DNA of 64,000 bases from Paramicrobacterium fandaimingii. Lineage in GTDB: Bacteria; Actinomycetota; Actinomycetes; Actinomycetales; Microbacteriaceae. The stretch spans positions 62,001-126,000 of the forward strand of contig NZ_CP061170.1 in assembly GCF_011751745.2 (NCBI RefSeq), in the 5' to 3' direction. The position numbers and the translations under genes are program-made. Within the stretch, counting starts at the first letter, position 1, and the number at the start of each line of letters is the position of its first letter. Below are positions 35,278 to 44,595 of this stretch, one piece after another. The notes beneath the pieces are model-generated. The model searched no databases, was not told where the DNA came from, and saw only the letters and a program-made list of their open reading frames with translations.

Positions 35278-36183
35278 CTAGAGCACAGTGTCGAGCACGG
35301 CCAGCTGCGCGGTGTCTGCGAAAACATCGAGTTGCGCGATGCGGTCGGACTCGAACGTAACCAGGTAGACGGCGTGCGCTGCGCCACCTGAGACGTAGGC
35401 GGCTGCGGGCACTCCGTTGCAGAGCACCAGACGCGTCAATTCGGCGCGGCCGGCGAAGACCCGCGCGACCGCGTCGGCGCCGCGGATGCCGCTGGCGAGC
35501 AGTGGTGCCCCGTGGTCGGCTCCTTCGGCGGCAAGGTGAACCGCGGCGGTGTCGCTGCGCAACTCAATCTCGGGGTCGAGCAGTTGCAGAAGCTTTCCGA
35601 AGTCTCCATTGCGTGCCGCGTCGAGAAACGCGACAATCGCGGCTTCGTGACGCTCGCGGACCGCCCCGACGTCAACCGTGCGAAGACGGGATCTGGCGCG
35701 GGAGGCAAGTTTTCGGGCGGCAGCTGGCGTGCGCTCGACAATCGGCGCAATGTCGTCGAACGAGAGTGCAAAGACGTCGTGGAGCACGAGAGCGAGTCGC
35801 TCCAAGGGGCCGAGCCCGTCGAGCACAACTTGCAGCGCCAGCGCCAGGTCGTCGGAGAGCATCGCGATCTCTGACGGATCATCGTCTTTGTCTGCAACGG
35901 CGGGCTCCGTGCTCGCGTCGCGACCCAGCTCTTCGCGCCTGCTGACTTGGTGGCGGATCATGTCGATGCAGACTCGAGAGATGACGGCGGTGAGCCAGGC
36001 TTCGAGATTGTCGATCGCCGCGATGTCGGTGCGCTGCAGACGAATCCACACCTCCTGCACAGCGTCGTCAGCGCTCCACGCGGAGCCCAACGTGCGGTGC
36101 GCGATCGCAAAGAGCTTGGGTCTGAAGGTCGTGAATTGGCTGACCACGTCGTTACGCGTCTGCGCAGGGGATCCGGGTGCCAT
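35278..36183 (-). CDS. ECF sigma factor, ECF41/SigJ-like with SnoaL-type C-terminal domain
   Basis: This 301-aa protein has sigma region 2 (RPKLFAIAHRTLGS, ADDAVQEVWIRLQ; residues 20-90), an acidic linker, and region 4 at about 125-180 (DVFALSFDDIAPIVERTPAA). A C-terminal NTF2/SnoaL-like domain (about 190-301, AIVAFLDAARNGDF) follows, as in ECF41, where it acts as an attached regulator instead of a separate anti-sigma factor. The WLPEP linker motif usual in ECF41/SigJ is not seen. It is divergent from a flavoprotein gene, its likely target. AAAGGAG lies close before ATG 36183. Confidence 0.88.
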   Translation of the reverse strand: MAPGSPAQTRNDVVSQFTTFRPKLFAIAHRTLGSAWSADDAVQEVWIRLQRTDIAAIDNLEAWLTAVISRVCIDMIRHQVSRREELGRDASTEPAVADKDDDPSEIAMLSDDLALALQVVLDGLGPLERLALVLHDVFALSFDDIAPIVERTPAAARKLASRARSRLRTVDVGAVRERHEAAIVAFLDAARNGDFGKLLQLLDPEIELRSDTAAVHLAAEGADHGAPLLASGIRGADAVARVFAGRAELTRLVLCNGVPAAAYVSGGAAHAVYLVTFESDRIAQLDVFADTAQLAVLDTVL

Positions 36184-36294
36184 CTCTCTCCTTTGCGCCA
36201 GCTCGTCACGTTTTGCCCTTCTCGCCCGACTCATATGTAAAGGCGACAGTTCTCGTTCGCCTTTTATCCGGTATCGAAAACGTAAGGATTCCTC

Positions 36295-37614
36295 ATGACC
36301 ATTGTCTCTCAAACGATCCTCAGCCAGCTTCGCGTCGCAATGCGTGGACACGTCTGGCTTCCCGACGATGCCGGTTTCGACACGGCGCGTCGACCGTGGA
36401 ACCTCGCGGTAGAGCAGATGCCCTGTGCCGTTGTGGACGCAGCAGACGCTAACGACATCGCGCAGCTTCTGCGCTTCGCCTCCGCCAACGGGATCTCCGT
36501 CGCGACGCAGCCCAGCGGTCACGGTGCGACGGGGCGAGCGGACGGAGCCATTCTGCTGCGGACGGCGCGCCTCGACTCCATCGATGTTGACCTGGCCTCG
36601 ATGACTGCCCGCATCGGTGCCGGGGTTCGCTCAGGCGATCTGCAGCGAGCGACAGCGGCACGCGGTCTGACCGCGCTGCCGGGGAGTTCCCCCGTCGTCT
36701 CGGTGACAGGCGCGGCACTCGGGGGCGGGTTGAGCTGGTTCAGTCGCGCATTCGGATGGATTGCCGACAGCATCCATGCCGCCGACATCGTGCTGGCCGA
36801 TGGAACACAGCGGCACGTCACGGTGACCGACGCGGACACGGAACTCCTGTGGGCGCTGAGGGGCGGGGGCGGAGAACTCGCCATCGTCACGGCCCTCGAG
36901 CTGCGGCTGCGTCCCGCCCCCTCGGTGTTCGGAGGGCGTCAGCTGTGGTCAGCGGCCCACGCACGCTCGGTCGCGGAAGCCTATCGGTCAATGACCGAGA
37001 CCGCTCCGCGAGAGCTGACGCTGTGGCTCGAACTGCTCCACTTTCCCGGTGCCGACCCGATGATCGCGATTGATTCCACCTTCCTCGGCACCGAAGGAGC
37101 CGCCCGCGACCTCATGCACGAGACCAAAAATCTGCACGCACCGCTCACGGACACGCGCGCAGTGATGAGCGTGGCAGACCTCGGGCAGATCACCGCGGAA
37201 CCCGCGGAGCCTGGCCCGGGGCAGTCCCGCGGCGAGCTCCTCACCCATCTTGACGACGCCGCTCTCGATGCGCTCCTCCAGCCGATCGCGCCGCTCATGA
37301 CGGCCCAGGTTCGCCATCTCGGAGGCGCGCTCGCACAGCCGAGTGAGAGTCCGCACGGAGCCCTCAGCGAGCCGTACGCTCTCTACATGTTCGGGGTTCC
37401 GAACTCCACCGCGGGTTCAGAAGCCATCAGTAACAAGCAGCGTGAGCTCGCTGCCGCACTTCCCACAAGCGGCCGCAAGCCGATCACGTTCCTCAACCCA
37501 GCAGAACGGCTCTCTGATGCACTGCCCTCCGAGTCTCTGGAGCGTCTTCGCGAACTCAAGGCAACCCGCGACCCACACGGGGTCATTCAGGGCAACTTTC
37601 CCTTACACGGCTGA
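36295..37614 (+). CDS. FAD-linked oxidase (BBE-type)
   Basis: This 439-aa protein has the PCMH FAD-binding domain: RPWNLAVEQMPCAVVDAAD near residue 23, then TQPSGHGATGRADG near 65-78 with the His normally linked covalently to FAD. SLGGGLSWFSRAFG-like and RGGGGELAIVTALE segments follow. No second Cys for bicovalent linkage is obvious. The end LKATRDPHGVIQGNFPL corresponds to the BBE domain. It likely oxidises an alcohol or sugar-like substrate with oxygen. It sits opposite the ECF41-like sigma gene, and such genes are often targets of ECF41 factors. AAGGA lies 6 nt before ATG. Confidence 0.88.
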   Translation: MTIVSQTILSQLRVAMRGHVWLPDDAGFDTARRPWNLAVEQMPCAVVDAADANDIAQLLRFASANGISVATQPSGHGATGRADGAILLRTARLDSIDVDLASMTARIGAGVRSGDLQRATAARGLTALPGSSPVVSVTGAALGGGLSWFSRAFGWIADSIHAADIVLADGTQRHVTVTDADTELLWALRGGGGELAIVTALELRLRPAPSVFGGRQLWSAAHARSVAEAYRSMTETAPRELTLWLELLHFPGADPMIAIDSTFLGTEGAARDLMHETKNLHAPLTDTRAVMSVADLGQITAEPAEPGPGQSRGELLTHLDDAALDALLQPIAPLMTAQVRHLGGALAQPSESPHGALSEPYALYMFGVPNSTAGSEAISNKQRELAAALPTSGRKPITFLNPAERLSDALPSESLERLRELKATRDPHGVIQGNFPLHG

Positions 37615-37658
37615 ACGAGGGGCGAAGGTGGCACCTCCCGTTCATGACCGAGCGCCGA

Positions 37659-38213
37659 CTAGCGTGCGGCGGGCTCGCGGCGCGGAAGCACCCAGCCTTC
37701 GCGTGGGAAGTGGCAGGTGTAGCCGTTGGGGTACTTCTCGAGGTAGTCCTGGTGCTCAGGCTCGGCCTCCCAGAACGCTCCGAGAGGCTCGATCGTCGTC
37801 ACGGCCTTTCCTGGCCAGAGACCGGAGGCGTCGACATCCGCGATCGTTTCGCGAGCGACTGACTCTTGTTTGGGCGTGACGGGGAAGATCGCCGATCGAT
37901 AGCTCGTTCCCCGGTCGTTTCCCTGTTGGTTGAGCGTCGACGGGTCGTGGATCTGGAAGAAGAACGCGAGAATGTCGCGATACGTCGTCTGTGCCGGGTC
38001 GAAGACGATCTCCAGAGCCTCAGCGTGGCCGGGGTGGCTGCGATATGTCGCGTGGTCGTTCTCGCCACCCGTGTACCCGACGCGTGTACCGAGCACTCCC
38101 GGCTGACGGCGGACAAGGTCTTCCATTCCCCAGAAGCATCCGCCCGCCAGAATGGCCGTCTCGGCGCCGTCGCGGCGGGTGATCTCCCCGGAATCCTGCT
38201 TTCCGCTCGTCAT
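37659..38213 (-). CDS. msrA: Peptide methionine sulfoxide reductase MsrA
   Basis: This 184-aa protein has the catalytic GCFWGMED motif with nucleophilic Cys at about residue 26, then [23 protein letters not shown] and [12 protein letters not shown]. It reduces the S-epimer of methionine sulfoxide in oxidised proteins. The C-terminal recycling Cys of some MsrA types is not evident beyond CHFPREG. AAGGAG lies about 8 nt before the ATG; a longer in-frame extension has no homology. Confidence 0.95.
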   Translation of the reverse strand: MTSGKQDSGEITRRDGAETAILAGGCFWGMEDLVRRQPGVLGTRVGYTGGENDHATYRSHPGHAEALEIVFDPAQTTYRDILAFFFQIHDPSTLNQQGNDRGTSYRSAIFPVTPKQESVARETIADVDASGLWPGKAVTTIEPLGAFWEAEPEHQDYLEKYPNGYTCHFPREGWVLPRREPAAR

Positions 38214-38458
38214 GATGCGTGCTCCTTCTCTTGATGGCATCGGGCAACCCGACCACGTCTCGTCTTTACCGTAACCCCATGACCCACAGGAGCGGGCTGG
38301 ATAACGGTCTCGCCGCCGGGCTCTACAGGGTTCAACACCGGAGCACACCGTTTTGATTCCAGCCACGCGCGCCCGCGACAGCATCCTGGATCGACCCTCG
38401 GCTTGCAAGGCGTGGGTGGGGAGGGAAGATCGCGCCGCACCAGGGCGTTGCACCAAGC

Positions 38459-39604
38459 ATGGCCACCACTTTGCGCACCGCGACTGTCGTCGTGATCGGT
38501 GCCGGGCAGGCGGGACTCTCGGCCGCCTTTCACCTGCAGCGTCTCGGGTATGACAGCGCCCTCGACGACGATGCCGAAGACCCAACGTTCGTCGTGCTCG
38601 ACGCTAACCCGGCGCCGGGCGGGGCATGGCAGCATCGTTGGGAATCTCTCACGATGAACACCGTGAACGGCATCTTCGACCTGCCGGGCATGGAGAAGCC
38701 ACCCATCGACGACTCCGAACCGAGCAGGATGGCCGTGCCGCACTATTTCGCCGACTACGAGAGCACGTTCGACCTGCCGATCATGAGACCCGTGCGCGTG
38801 ATGTCTGTTGAACGGGCGGATGCTTCGCCCGACGGCGATCTCGTCGTCGAGACGAGCGACGGCCCGTGGCGCACACGGGCGATCATCAATGCCACCGGCA
38901 CGTGGGATAACCCGCGCCGTCCCGCTTTCCCGGGAGCCGAGACGTTTCAGGGCCGCCAGCTGCACACGCGTGACTACGTCTCGCTCAATGAGTTCGCGGA
39001 CCAGCGCGTGGCGGTCGTCGGCGGAGGAATCTCGGCGATTCAGCACATCGAAGAGATCTCGCGCGTCGCAACGACCCTCTGGTACACCCGACGCGAACCG
39101 GTCTGGCTCGACGGGTCATTCAGACCGGAGACCGAGGGGCGTGCGACGATTTCTGCGGTGAAAGCCGACGTCGAGGCTGGCCGCCCGTCGGGCAGCATCG
39201 TGTCGTACACGGGACTGCCCTGGACGTCGTACGCGCTCGACGCGAAGGCGCGCGGAGCGCTCGATCGCCGACCGATGTTCACCGCACTTGAACCGCACGG
39301 CGTTCGCGAGGCGGACGGCTCCCTCACGACGGTCGACACCATTCTCTGGGCGACGGGATTCGCGGCATCCCTCGCGCATCTGGACCCGCTGCGGCTTCGG
39401 CACGCACTCGGCGGCATCGTGACGCGCAACACGCGGGTCGTGGACGAACCACGTGTGCATCTCGTCGGCTTCGGCCCATCACAGTCGACACTCGGGGCCA
39501 ACCGCGACGGCAGGCACGCGGCGACAGAGATCGATCGGATGCTGGGGCGCGACGGCCGCCCGGCACGCGCGCGTGATGGCGCAGCATCCGGAGCTGTTGC
39601 CTGA
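38459..39604 (+). CDS. FAD-dependent monooxygenase-like oxidoreductase
   Basis: This 381-aa protein has an FAD-binding [17 protein letters not shown] motif at residues 14-30, [11 protein letters not shown] near 59, an ATG motif ([11 protein letters not shown]) near 144, an NAD(P)-binding [11 protein letters not shown] near 183, and a late [12 protein letters not shown]. This is the layout of flavin-containing or Baeyer-Villiger-type monooxygenases and related reductases. The substrate is unknown. Fewer spacing features support the start, and no clear Shine-Dalgarno sequence is seen within 10 nt. Confidence 0.85.
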   Translation: MATTLRTATVVVIGAGQAGLSAAFHLQRLGYDSALDDDAEDPTFVVLDANPAPGGAWQHRWESLTMNTVNGIFDLPGMEKPPIDDSEPSRMAVPHYFADYESTFDLPIMRPVRVMSVERADASPDGDLVVETSDGPWRTRAIINATGTWDNPRRPAFPGAETFQGRQLHTRDYVSLNEFADQRVAVVGGGISAIQHIEEISRVATTLWYTRREPVWLDGSFRPETEGRATISAVKADVEAGRPSGSIVSYTGLPWTSYALDAKARGALDRRPMFTALEPHGVREADGSLTTVDTILWATGFAASLAHLDPLRLRHALGGIVTRNTRVVDEPRVHLVGFGPSQSTLGANRDGRHAATEIDRMLGRDGRPARARDGAASGAVA

Positions 39605-39731
39605 GCCGCGGCAATTGTCGTCCACAGGCCCACGCTGGCGAGCGGTTATCCACATGCGCGGGTTATGCCCCGTCGTAGTGGGCGGCCCGGCGTAGACTGC
39701 ACACCAACGGCCGACTCCATGGAGGTGCGTG

Positions 39732-39938
39732 ATGGCAACCAAGACTCCCGTTTCTGAAGGCTACGTGCAGCGCGTGCTCGCCGAGGTCGAGGCTGGGCAG
39801 CGCACTGCCGGTGAAGAGATGACGCCGGAAGGCCGTGAACTCGCTCGACGACAGCTATTGGGCGAGATCACGGTGGACGAAGCTATTGAGGTAATCGAGG
39901 CGCGTACACGTACTCGCCTCGAACAGCGCAAGGCGTAA
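39732..39938 (+). CDS. VbhA-like antitoxin of Fic system
   Basis: This 68-aa small acidic protein has the antitoxin VbhA domain: SEGYVQRVLAEVEAGQRTAG, then RRQLLGEITVDEAIEVIE. A Thr-x-x-x-Glu motif at residues 25-29 fits the (S/T)xxxE(G/N) inhibitory motif that blocks ATP in the Fic active site, but position 30 is Met in place of Gly/Asn. GGAGG lies 6 nt before the ATG. TAGACT at 39692-39697 is a probable -10 box. The fic gene follows directly. Confidence 0.85.
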   Translation: MATKTPVSEGYVQRVLAEVEAGQRTAGEEMTPEGRELARRQLLGEITVDEAIEVIEARTRTRLEQRKA

Positions 39939-39956
39939 TTGCCAACGGGCGCTTCG

Positions 39957-40700
39957 ATGGCTGATCGCTACACGTACCCTGACAGCGATGTCCTGGTCAA
40001 CAAGTATGGGATCGCCAACCACGACGATTGGAAAGAAGCCGAAAGCGACTTCATCGGACTTCGACTGCACGAATTGCATGAGAACCCGATCCAGGGCGTC
40101 TTTGACTTGGAGCACCTGAAATCGATTCACGCACACTTGGCACAAGACCTTTACACGTGGGGCGGCGAGATTCGGGATACGGATACGCACCCCGGTGGCA
40201 CAGGCATTGCGCACTGTCGGCCGCCGTTCATCGTTGCTGAAGCAGAGCGGGTCTTCGGAACCCTGGCCGACGAGGAGTACCTGCGTGGGCTCGATGCCGA
40301 TACGTTTTCTGACCGTTTGGCGTGGGTGTGGGGCGAAGTGACCTCGATTCATCCGTTTCGAGACATCAATACTCGCAGCCAGCACGTGTTCTTCAACCAG
40401 CTCGCGCGTGAGGCCGGCTGGGTGATCGACTGGGCGCAGATTCCTGGCGAGCTGATGGCCCATGCGCGAACTCTCGCGATCATCGAGGACCACACGGGCA
40501 TCGACGCGCTCATTCGCCCGAACCTTCTGACGGTGGCCGAGGCGCAGCATCGAGACAGCGTTGCTGTGTCCGCGGGGACGCACGCAGGCCGAGCGTTAGC
40601 GCGCATGACTCGGCGGGACCCCGAGGCCCTTGATCGCGAGCTTGATGCGGTGCGCGAACGGCGCAACGGCTTGCGTCCCGGAGAATCATCGCCCACGTGA
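39957..40700 (+). CDS. Fic-domain toxin (AMP-transferase family)
   Basis: This 247-aa protein contains a Fic motif HPFRDINTRSQ starting at His132. The canonical form is HPFx(D/E)GN(G/K)R; here Gly is replaced by Ile and the residue before Arg is Thr. The catalytic His, the Asp for metal and the Arg remain. The N-terminal flap (RPPFIVAEAERVF) is near 88-100. VbhA-inhibited Fic toxins AMPylate targets such as gyrase and topoisomerase IV. ATG 39957 is assumed; an in-frame TTG directly after the antitoxin stop (39939) is possible. Confidence 0.85.
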   Translation: MADRYTYPDSDVLVNKYGIANHDDWKEAESDFIGLRLHELHENPIQGVFDLEHLKSIHAHLAQDLYTWGGEIRDTDTHPGGTGIAHCRPPFIVAEAERVFGTLADEEYLRGLDADTFSDRLAWVWGEVTSIHPFRDINTRSQHVFFNQLAREAGWVIDWAQIPGELMAHARTLAIIEDHTGIDALIRPNLLTVAEAQHRDSVAVSAGTHAGRALARMTRRDPEALDRELDAVRERRNGLRPGESSPT

Positions 40701-40745
40701 TGGATCGCGGATGGTGATCGCGCGGATCGGTGGCGGAGTTTCGGT

Positions 40746-41522
40746 CTATGACGCGTCGGTTACGCGATAAAGGCGGCGTGCGTTCTCGGTAAGCACTGCG
40801 CGGGCGCGGTCATCACCCACCGCCGCGCGCACGCGGTCGAGATCGGAATCCGCGAAAGGCACCCTCGCGCGGGTTGATGGCAGATCGCTGCCGAAGATGA
40901 GCGCATGCGGGTTCGCCCTGTCGATCGTCGCCATGAGGGCATCCGGATCGCTCACCGACATGCGGCCGAATCCCGTCGCCTTCACGACAAGACCGGCTTC
41001 GACCAGCGAGAGCAGCGTGCCCGTCGTGTCGTCGCTCATGCCAAGGTGGTCGACGGACGCCTGCGGGAGCCGGCGGAGCGTGCTTTCAAGCTCGGGAAGA
41101 TCGGCGGCATCCACGTAGAGTTCGCTGTGCCACCCGGCCACATCGTGCACTCGGCGTGCGAACTGCTCCATGTCTGACAGGTCGATCGTCGCGCCACGGT
41201 AGAGGTTGAAGCGCACGGCGCGGACGCCAGCGGCATCCAGTCTGGTGATCTCGTCGTCAGTGACGTCGGTGGTCAGCTGCGTGACGCCGACGAAGCCGGC
41301 GCCAAGGCGCTCAAGTGCGGCCGTGAGGTAACTCTGGTCGGTGCCCTGGAACGAACCACTCACGACAGTGCCACCCGTGATGCGGAGGCGACGGGTTCGC
41401 TGCAGGTAGTCGTCTGCCGTGAAGGCGTCGGGCAGGTACCCGTTGTTGGGAATGAGCGGAAACGCGGGGTCGACGATGTGGAAGTGTGCGTCGAAGACTG
41501 CGGCGTCGTCAGGTAATCGCAT
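40746..41522 (-). CDS. Amidohydrolase family 2 (metal-dependent hydrolase)
   Basis: This 258-aa TIM-barrel protein has the N-terminal metal motif DAHFHIVDPAFPL, later SVDHLGMSDD near residue 155 and a C-terminal FGSDLPSTRARV with the conserved Asp. The pattern fits the ACMSD/TIM-barrel hydrolase group that handles decarboxylation or lactone/amide hydrolysis; the substrate is unknown. It lies 44 nt after the tetR gene. It appears to have its own promoter: TTCACA (41551-41556), 16 nt, TAAAGT (41529-41534) on the minus strand, ending 6 nt before ATG, so it is probably leaderless. Confidence 0.85.
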   Translation of the reverse strand: MRLPDDAAVFDAHFHIVDPAFPLIPNNGYLPDAFTADDYLQRTRRLRITGGTVVSGSFQGTDQSYLTAALERLGAGFVGVTQLTTDVTDDEITRLDAAGVRAVRFNLYRGATIDLSDMEQFARRVHDVAGWHSELYVDAADLPELESTLRRLPQASVDHLGMSDDTTGTLLSLVEAGLVVKATGFGRMSVSDPDALMATIDRANPHALIFGSDLPSTRARVPFADSDLDRVRAAVGDDRARAVLTENARRLYRVTDAS

Positions 41523-41556
41523 ATTGGAACTTTACGTACAGATGCACCGATGTGAA
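41523..41556 (-). promoter_or_regulatory. Leaderless promoter of amidohydrolase gene
   Basis: On the minus strand TTCACA (41551-41556) and TAAAGT (41529-41534) are separated by 16 nt; 6 nt lie between TAAAGT and the ATG at 41522. The geometry places +1 at the start codon. Confidence 0.55.
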
Positions 41557-41566
41557 GGCGCACACG

Positions 41567-42193
41567 TTACACGGCGAGCATTCCACGCCAGATCAGATCG
41601 AACGCCGCTGCGATTCGCGTGCGCGATGCGTCGTCGGTCATGCGATCGCCACGAACGACAAGTTGGTAGTACACGGTGCCAGCAATCGCGTCAAAGCAGG
41701 CCTCAACGTTGAGGTCTCTGCGAAGGATGCCGCTGTCAATTCCCGCGTGAAGAGCCTGCTCCATCGGAACGCGACGGCGAGCGACGTGCGAGTGCCAGTA
41801 CGCCTTCTGGAGCTCGCGGTCCGCCATGACGAGCCGGATCCGTTGGCGGAACCGTTCCTCAGAATAGCCAAACTCGGTGACAGACGACGAGTCGCCGAGG
41901 AGCATGCCCAGAATCGCCTGGCGCAGATCGCCGTTCGAAGAAATCGGCGACGGCACGGTGCGACCGACATCGAGCGCGTCAGTGATGAGCGTGGTCAGCG
42001 ACGGCCACCGGCGATAGAGCGCGGCGCGACTGACGCCGCTGCGAGAGACGACGCGCGACACGGTCACCTCCTCTTCGGCGTCGATGATGTCGAGCGTTGC
42101 GCTGATGATCTGGTCATCAAGGCCGTCGTCGCGCGGACGGCCGGGGCCGCGGCGCACCGCGGCCCCGGCATCCGGTCTCAGTATTGCGGTCAC
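41567..42193 (-). CDS. TetR-family transcriptional regulator at the end of the phn-like operon
   Basis: This 208-aa protein has a GRPRDDGLDDQI segment, an HTH at about residues 35-70 (SRVVSRSGVSRAALYRRWPS) and a helical ligand domain. Its GTG start overlaps the phosphatase stop (GTGA at 42190-42193), so it is translated from the phnD-phnC-phnE-phosphatase message. It may control this operon or the downstream amidohydrolase. The ligand is unknown. Confidence 0.88.
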   Translation of the reverse strand: MTAILRPDAGAAVRRGPGRPRDDGLDDQIISATLDIIDAEEEVTVSRVVSRSGVSRAALYRRWPSLTTLITDALDVGRTVPSPISSNGDLRQAILGMLLGDSSSVTEFGYSEERFRQRIRLVMADRELQKAYWHSHVARRRVPMEQALHAGIDSGILRRDLNVEACFDAIAGTVYYQLVVRGDRMTDDASRTRIAAAFDLIWRGMLAV

Positions 42194-42948
42194 GCGACTC
42201 GCGCCCGCTCTCGCAGCCGCGCGATTGTGTCATCGCTCAAACCCGCAGTCCGAAGCGGCGCGAGTGCGTCGCCGTGGCGCTCACGAAGCTGGGCCAGAAG
42301 GATGCGCGCAGAGACGTGCATCTGCCCGTCGAGCAAGGCACGCGTATCGTCGAGACTGCGCTCGCTGCCGAGCGCCTCCCACATCGCCCCCATGACAGGG
42401 CGGCTTCGGGTGAAGATCGCCTCCATATTTTCACCTGTGCGCGCGTAGTCTGCGACGATCTCGTCGTCGTCGGCGCCGAGCGTGAGCAGAAGCATCGCAG
42501 CAAGCACGCCCGTGCGGTCTCGACCCGCGGCGCAATGGAACGCCGTCGCGCCTCGCGTGTGGGCGATGACGTTGAGCGCGGTCACGAGCTGAGGTGCCGC
42601 GCTTTCCACCATGGACACGTACATCGCACCCATGGACTCGTGCGTGAACGACGGTGCGCCCTCAGACATCGTTTCGGACACGTCGGCGATGAGCGGAAGG
42701 TGATGATACGTCACGGGGCGCGAGGCGAGAGGTCCGCGCCCTGTGGTGGCAACCTCGAGGGGAGATCGAAGGTCGATAAGTGCGGTCAAGCCGTCGGCGA
42801 CGAGCTTGTCGGCGACCTCCTCGGTGACGTATGCGAGGTCATCGGTGCGAATGGCCAGCCCTTGCCGGAGCGTTCCGCCCTCGATGGGGATGCCCCCGAG
42901 ATCGCGCAGATTGACCGGTGCACTGAGTTCAATGTCGATGAGTGTCAT
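42190..42948 (-). CDS. Tyrosine-phosphatase-like protein (Y_phosphatase3/Iphp type)
   Basis: This 252-aa protein begins with the NLRDLGGIPIEGG motif typical of this phosphatase group, has IDLRSPLE near residue 60, and the CX5R active-site loop HCAAGRDRTG near residue 138. Such enzymes remove phosphate from tyrosine, phosphoinositides or other phosphate esters. It is tightly coupled to the phnE-like permease (ATGA overlap at 42945-42948), which suggests a role in using an imported phosphorus compound or in signalling about it (inference). Confidence 0.85.
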   Translation of the reverse strand: MTLIDIELSAPVNLRDLGGIPIEGGTLRQGLAIRTDDLAYVTEEVADKLVADGLTALIDLRSPLEVATTGRGPLASRPVTYHHLPLIADVSETMSEGAPSFTHESMGAMYVSMVESAAPQLVTALNVIAHTRGATAFHCAAGRDRTGVLAAMLLLTLGADDDEIVADYARTGENMEAIFTRSRPVMGAMWEALGSERSLDDTRALLDGQMHVSARILLAQLRERHGDALAPLRTAGLSDDTIARLRERARVA

Positions 42949-43787
42949 GTGAGTCTCTTTCTGATGAGGGCGCTGCCCTGATCGATTGCCGTGACAAGCA
43001 CGATGATGCAGATGATGATGGCGCTGAGATGCCCATAGTCGTACATGCGCATCGCCGTGGTGAGTTCGAGCCCGATGCCCCCGGCTCCCACCAGCCCGAG
43101 GATCGTGGCGCCACGTACGTTGCCCTCGAAGAGCAGCAGCGTGTACGAGACGAGAAGCGGGGCAGCCTGCGGAAGCACCCCATAGACGATGACCTGTCGT
43201 TTTGACGCGCCAACCGCCTGCATCGCGGTGGTTGGTCCGACGTCGACCGATTCCATGGCCTCGGCGAAGATTTTTCCGATCGAGCCGATGGAGCCAAGCG
43301 TCATAGCGAGGATGCCGGCGAATGGCCCGAGCCCCACAGCGGAGACGAACATGAGAGCAAACACTAGGTCGGGAACCGAACGAATGACGTTCATCACCCA
43401 GCGCGAGGGATAGTAGAGCCAGCGAGGAGCAATGGTTGATGCCGCGGCGAAGGCCATGAGCAGCGACAGAACAACTCCGAGAACTGTTCCGACAATTGCC
43501 ATCTGAAACGTCTCGATGAGCAGCTCCACGATGATGCCGAACTTTGAGAAGTCCGGTGGAAACAGCCGAGAGAGGAACTCGCCCATGTTCACGGTGCCCT
43601 CGCCGAGCTTTGCGAAGTTGAACTCGGCCCCATCGAATGACCACACAAGTACAAGCAGTGCAATCGGGATGCCGACGAGGAAGCGAGCACGGGGAATCGA
43701 GAACGCCCGCTCGAGCCGCGTGCGGTCGCCATCCGTAAGCCCACTTGCGGTGCCGCGGGAACGCGACTCACGCGTTGTGGTTGTCAT
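42945..43787 (-). CDS. phnE: Phosphonate/phosphite-type ABC permease (PhnE-like)
   Basis: This 280-aa protein has six predicted spans. The binding-protein-dependent transport signature reads EAMESVDVGPTTAMQAVGAS then VLPQAAPLLVSY. A long N-terminal region (about 85 residues) before the conserved core includes one span. It forms the membrane channel with the ATPase and binding protein encoded upstream. ATG 43787 lies 6 nt after GGAG; ATG 43790 is a close alternative. It overlaps the ATPase gene end by 20 nt. Confidence 0.88.
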   Translation of the reverse strand: MTTTTRESRSRGTASGLTDGDRTRLERAFSIPRARFLVGIPIALLVLVWSFDGAEFNFAKLGEGTVNMGEFLSRLFPPDFSKFGIIVELLIETFQMAIVGTVLGVVLSLLMAFAAASTIAPRWLYYPSRWVMNVIRSVPDLVFALMFVSAVGLGPFAGILAMTLGSIGSIGKIFAEAMESVDVGPTTAMQAVGASKRQVIVYGVLPQAAPLLVSYTLLLFEGNVRGATILGLVGAGGIGLELTTAMRMYDYGHLSAIIICIIVLVTAIDQGSALIRKRLT

Positions 43788-44595
43788 CATCCGCTCCGTC
43801 CTCCTCATACAGCACCGAGAGTTGCTCGGCGTCGAGGTCGGCCGTGCGACCCGAGATGAGAGTGTGACCGTGGCTCAGCCCGACGACGCGGTCGCTGTGG
43901 GCAAGGGCGAGCGGCAGCACGTGCAGGCTCACGAGAACCGGGATGCCGTCGTCGGCGGCGATCTCTCGCAGCAACTCGAGCACCGAGTGCGCGAGTTTCG
44001 GGTCGAGCGAGGCGACGGGTTCGTCGGCGAGAATCACGCGTGGGCGCTGCATGAGCGCACGCGCAATGGCTACGCGCTGCTGTTGCCCGCCCGACAGCGT
44101 GCGTGCGGCATCCTTCGCTTTGTGAGAGATGCCGACACGGTCGAGGAGGTGCATCGCACGCTGACGATCGGCGCTCGAGAAGGCCCCGACCAGGTTGAGC
44201 GAGCGAGCGTTGTGCAGGGCGCCGGTCAGCACGTTCGTCAGCACGCTGAGCCGCGGAATCAGGTTGAACTGCTGAAATACCTGCCCCACCTCTGACCGCA
44301 GAGCGCGCAGCTCGCCCCGACGAAGGTTTGTGACACCATGCCCGGCGACGCGCACTGAGCCTGACGCGATCGGAGCGAACCCGGTGAGGCTCTTCATGAG
44401 CGTGGATTTGCCCGAACCGGATGCCCCGAGGAGCGCGACTATCTCGCCGGGGAGCAGATCAAGATCGACTCCGCTGAGAACGGTCTGCTCGTCGTAGGCA
44501 ACGCGCAGATCGCGCACCGTCACGAGCGGGAGGATCCTGCGCAGCTCGGCCGTCATGGTGTCAGAGGACGCCTCGGTCGATGTGGGAACTCTCAT
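43768..44595 (-). CDS. phnC: Phosphonate/phosphite-type ABC ATPase (PhnC-like)
   Basis: This 275-aa ATPase has Walker A GASGSGKST, Q-loop VGQVFQQFNLIP, signature LSGGQQQRVAIARAL and Walker B VILADEPVASLDP; the switch His is in VSLHVLPLAL. The FNLIPRLSVLTNVLTG stretch is typical of PhnC. Its ATG overlaps the phnD stop (ATGA at 44592-44595). It energises uptake by the phnD/phnE proteins. Confidence 0.92.
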   Translation of the reverse strand: MRVPTSTEASSDTMTAELRRILPLVTVRDLRVAYDEQTVLSGVDLDLLPGEIVALLGASGSGKSTLMKSLTGFAPIASGSVRVAGHGVTNLRRGELRALRSEVGQVFQQFNLIPRLSVLTNVLTGALHNARSLNLVGAFSSADRQRAMHLLDRVGISHKAKDAARTLSGGQQQRVAIARALMQRPRVILADEPVASLDPKLAHSVLELLREIAADDGIPVLVSLHVLPLALAHSDRVVGLSHGHTLISGRTADLDAEQLSVLYEEDGADDDNHNA

